Source: Desulfovibrionales bacterium GWA2_65_9 | GTDB lineage: Bacteria > Desulfobacterota > Desulfovibrionia > Desulfovibrionales > Desulfovibrionaceae | Reading direction: 5' to 3' | DNA length: 5,454 nucleotides | Assembly (NCBI GenBank): GCA_001799475.1 | Contig: MGTN01000098.1 | Coordinates: 1-5,454 of the forward strand | In this document: piece by piece, positions 4,897-5,454 of the stretch | Layout: each line of letters starts with the position of its first letter | How positions within the stretch are numbered: position 1 is the first letter of the stretch | Translations under genes and position numbers: made by a program | Notes under the pieces: model-generated | Databases searched by the model: none | The model's input: only the letters and a program-made list of their open reading frames with translations | Told to the model about the DNA's origin: nothing

Positions 4897-5454
4897 ATGG
4901 ATCAGTTCACCACAACCATCGGGCAACCGAACCTCACCTCCATCCTGTTCTTCTTCGTCTTCATCACGGGGACGATGTTCATCACCTACTTCGCGGCGAA
5001 GAAATCCAAGACCACGGCTGACTTCTACGCCGCAGGCGGCGGCATTTCCGGCTTCCAGAACGGCCTGGCCCTGGCCGGCGACTACATGAGCGCCGCAAGC
5101 TTCCTCGGCATCGCCGGGCTCGTGTCCCTCAAGGGCTACGACGGCCTCATCTATTCCATCGGCTTCCTCGTGGGCTGGCCCATCATCATGTTCCTCATCG
5201 CCGAGCCGCTGCGCAACCTGGGCAAGTACACCTTCGCCGACGTGGTGGCCTACCGCCTGTCGCAGAAGCCCGTGCGCATCGCGGCCAGCATCGGCTCGCT
5301 CATGACCGTGTGCTTCTACCTCATCGCGCAGATGGTGGGCTCCGGCGCGCTCATCCACATGGTCTTCGGCCTGCCGTATGAGGTCGCCATCGTCTTCGTG
5401 GGCGCGGTGATGATCTGCTATGTGCTCTTCGGCGGCATGCTCGCCACCACCTGG
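4897..5454 (+). CDS. actP: Cation/acetate symporter ActP, N-terminal part (partial)
   Basis: The first 186 codons are present; the gene continues past the right edge (family length about 530-570). It is a sodium:solute symporter family (SSF/SSS) member very close to ActP: ITYFAAKKSKTTADFYAAGG (residues 29-48), GFQNGLALAGDYMSAASFLG (52-71), GYDGLIYSIGFLVGWPIIMF (80-99), RNLGKYTFADVVAYRL (106-121), YLIAQMVGSGALI (141-153) and YVLFGGMLATTW (175-186). Membrane helices lie at about 14-34, 55-77, 82-103, 127-156 and 162-186. ActP takes up acetate, and in some organisms glycolate or pyruvate, with a cation across the inner membrane. Unlike E. coli ActP, it lacks the extra signal-like N-terminus. AGGAGG at 4883-4888, eight bases before the ATG and inside the end of the DUF485 gene, fixes the start. 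In an incomplete oxidiser it would serve acetate assimilation or recovery (inference). Confidence 0.93.
   Translation, partial: MDQFTTTIGQPNLTSILFFFVFITGTMFITYFAAKKSKTTADFYAAGGGISGFQNGLALAGDYMSAASFLGIAGLVSLKGYDGLIYSIGFLVGWPIIMFLIAEPLRNLGKYTFADVVAYRLSQKPVRIAASIGSLMTVCFYLIAQMVGSGALIHMVFGLPYEVAIVFVGAVMICYVLFGGMLATTW

Noticed and set aside
4891..5358. A minus-strand open frame opposite actP
   Set aside because: It is a His/Glu/Ala-rich mirror of the conserved ActP coding sequence and has no support of its own.

Overview
The window looks like chromosomal DNA from a GC-rich, motile, anaerobic delta-proteobacterium, most likely a Desulfovibrio relative. This rests on three things: the composition, a HypF hydrogenase-maturation gene beside an ActP-type acetate symporter, and a probable sigma-54 promoter driving what looks like a flagellum-linked operon. 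The genus is an inference and was not tested by any search.

Layout: five genes lie on the minus strand and two on the plus strand. From the left edge (all minus) there are the first 57 codons of hypF, cut by the window edge; a stand-alone DUF362 protein (342-1295); and a three-gene operon read right to left. That operon is a family 9 glycosyltransferase with an unusual C-terminal extension (2586-4286), an unrecognised 201-residue acidic protein (1947-2552), and a 122-residue FliT/FlgN-like protein (1575-1943). A strong perfect-stem hairpin at 1536-1564 closes the operon. A divergent control region (4287-4588) separates it from a plus-strand pair: a DUF485 membrane protein (4589-4894) and the start of actP (4897 to the right edge).

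The three-gene operon is the most interesting part. It has a good sigma-54 (-24/-12) match 26 bases upstream of the glycosyltransferase start codon and a dyad further upstream where an activator could bind. Its last gene resembles flagellar export chaperones. My reading is a flagellum-associated glycosylation or assembly module, with the middle gene and the glycosyltransferase tail as the uncharacterised components. That function is inferred; the genes and their order are seen directly.

The DUF362 gene and hypF each appear to have their own promoter, and the two share an architecture (TTGCCA, 15 bases, GCTATC). For DUF362 the predicted transcript starts at the ATG itself, so its mRNA may be leaderless. 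The DUF485-actP pair is a familiar acetate-uptake arrangement. I saw no tRNA, rRNA, insertion sequence or CRISPR array.
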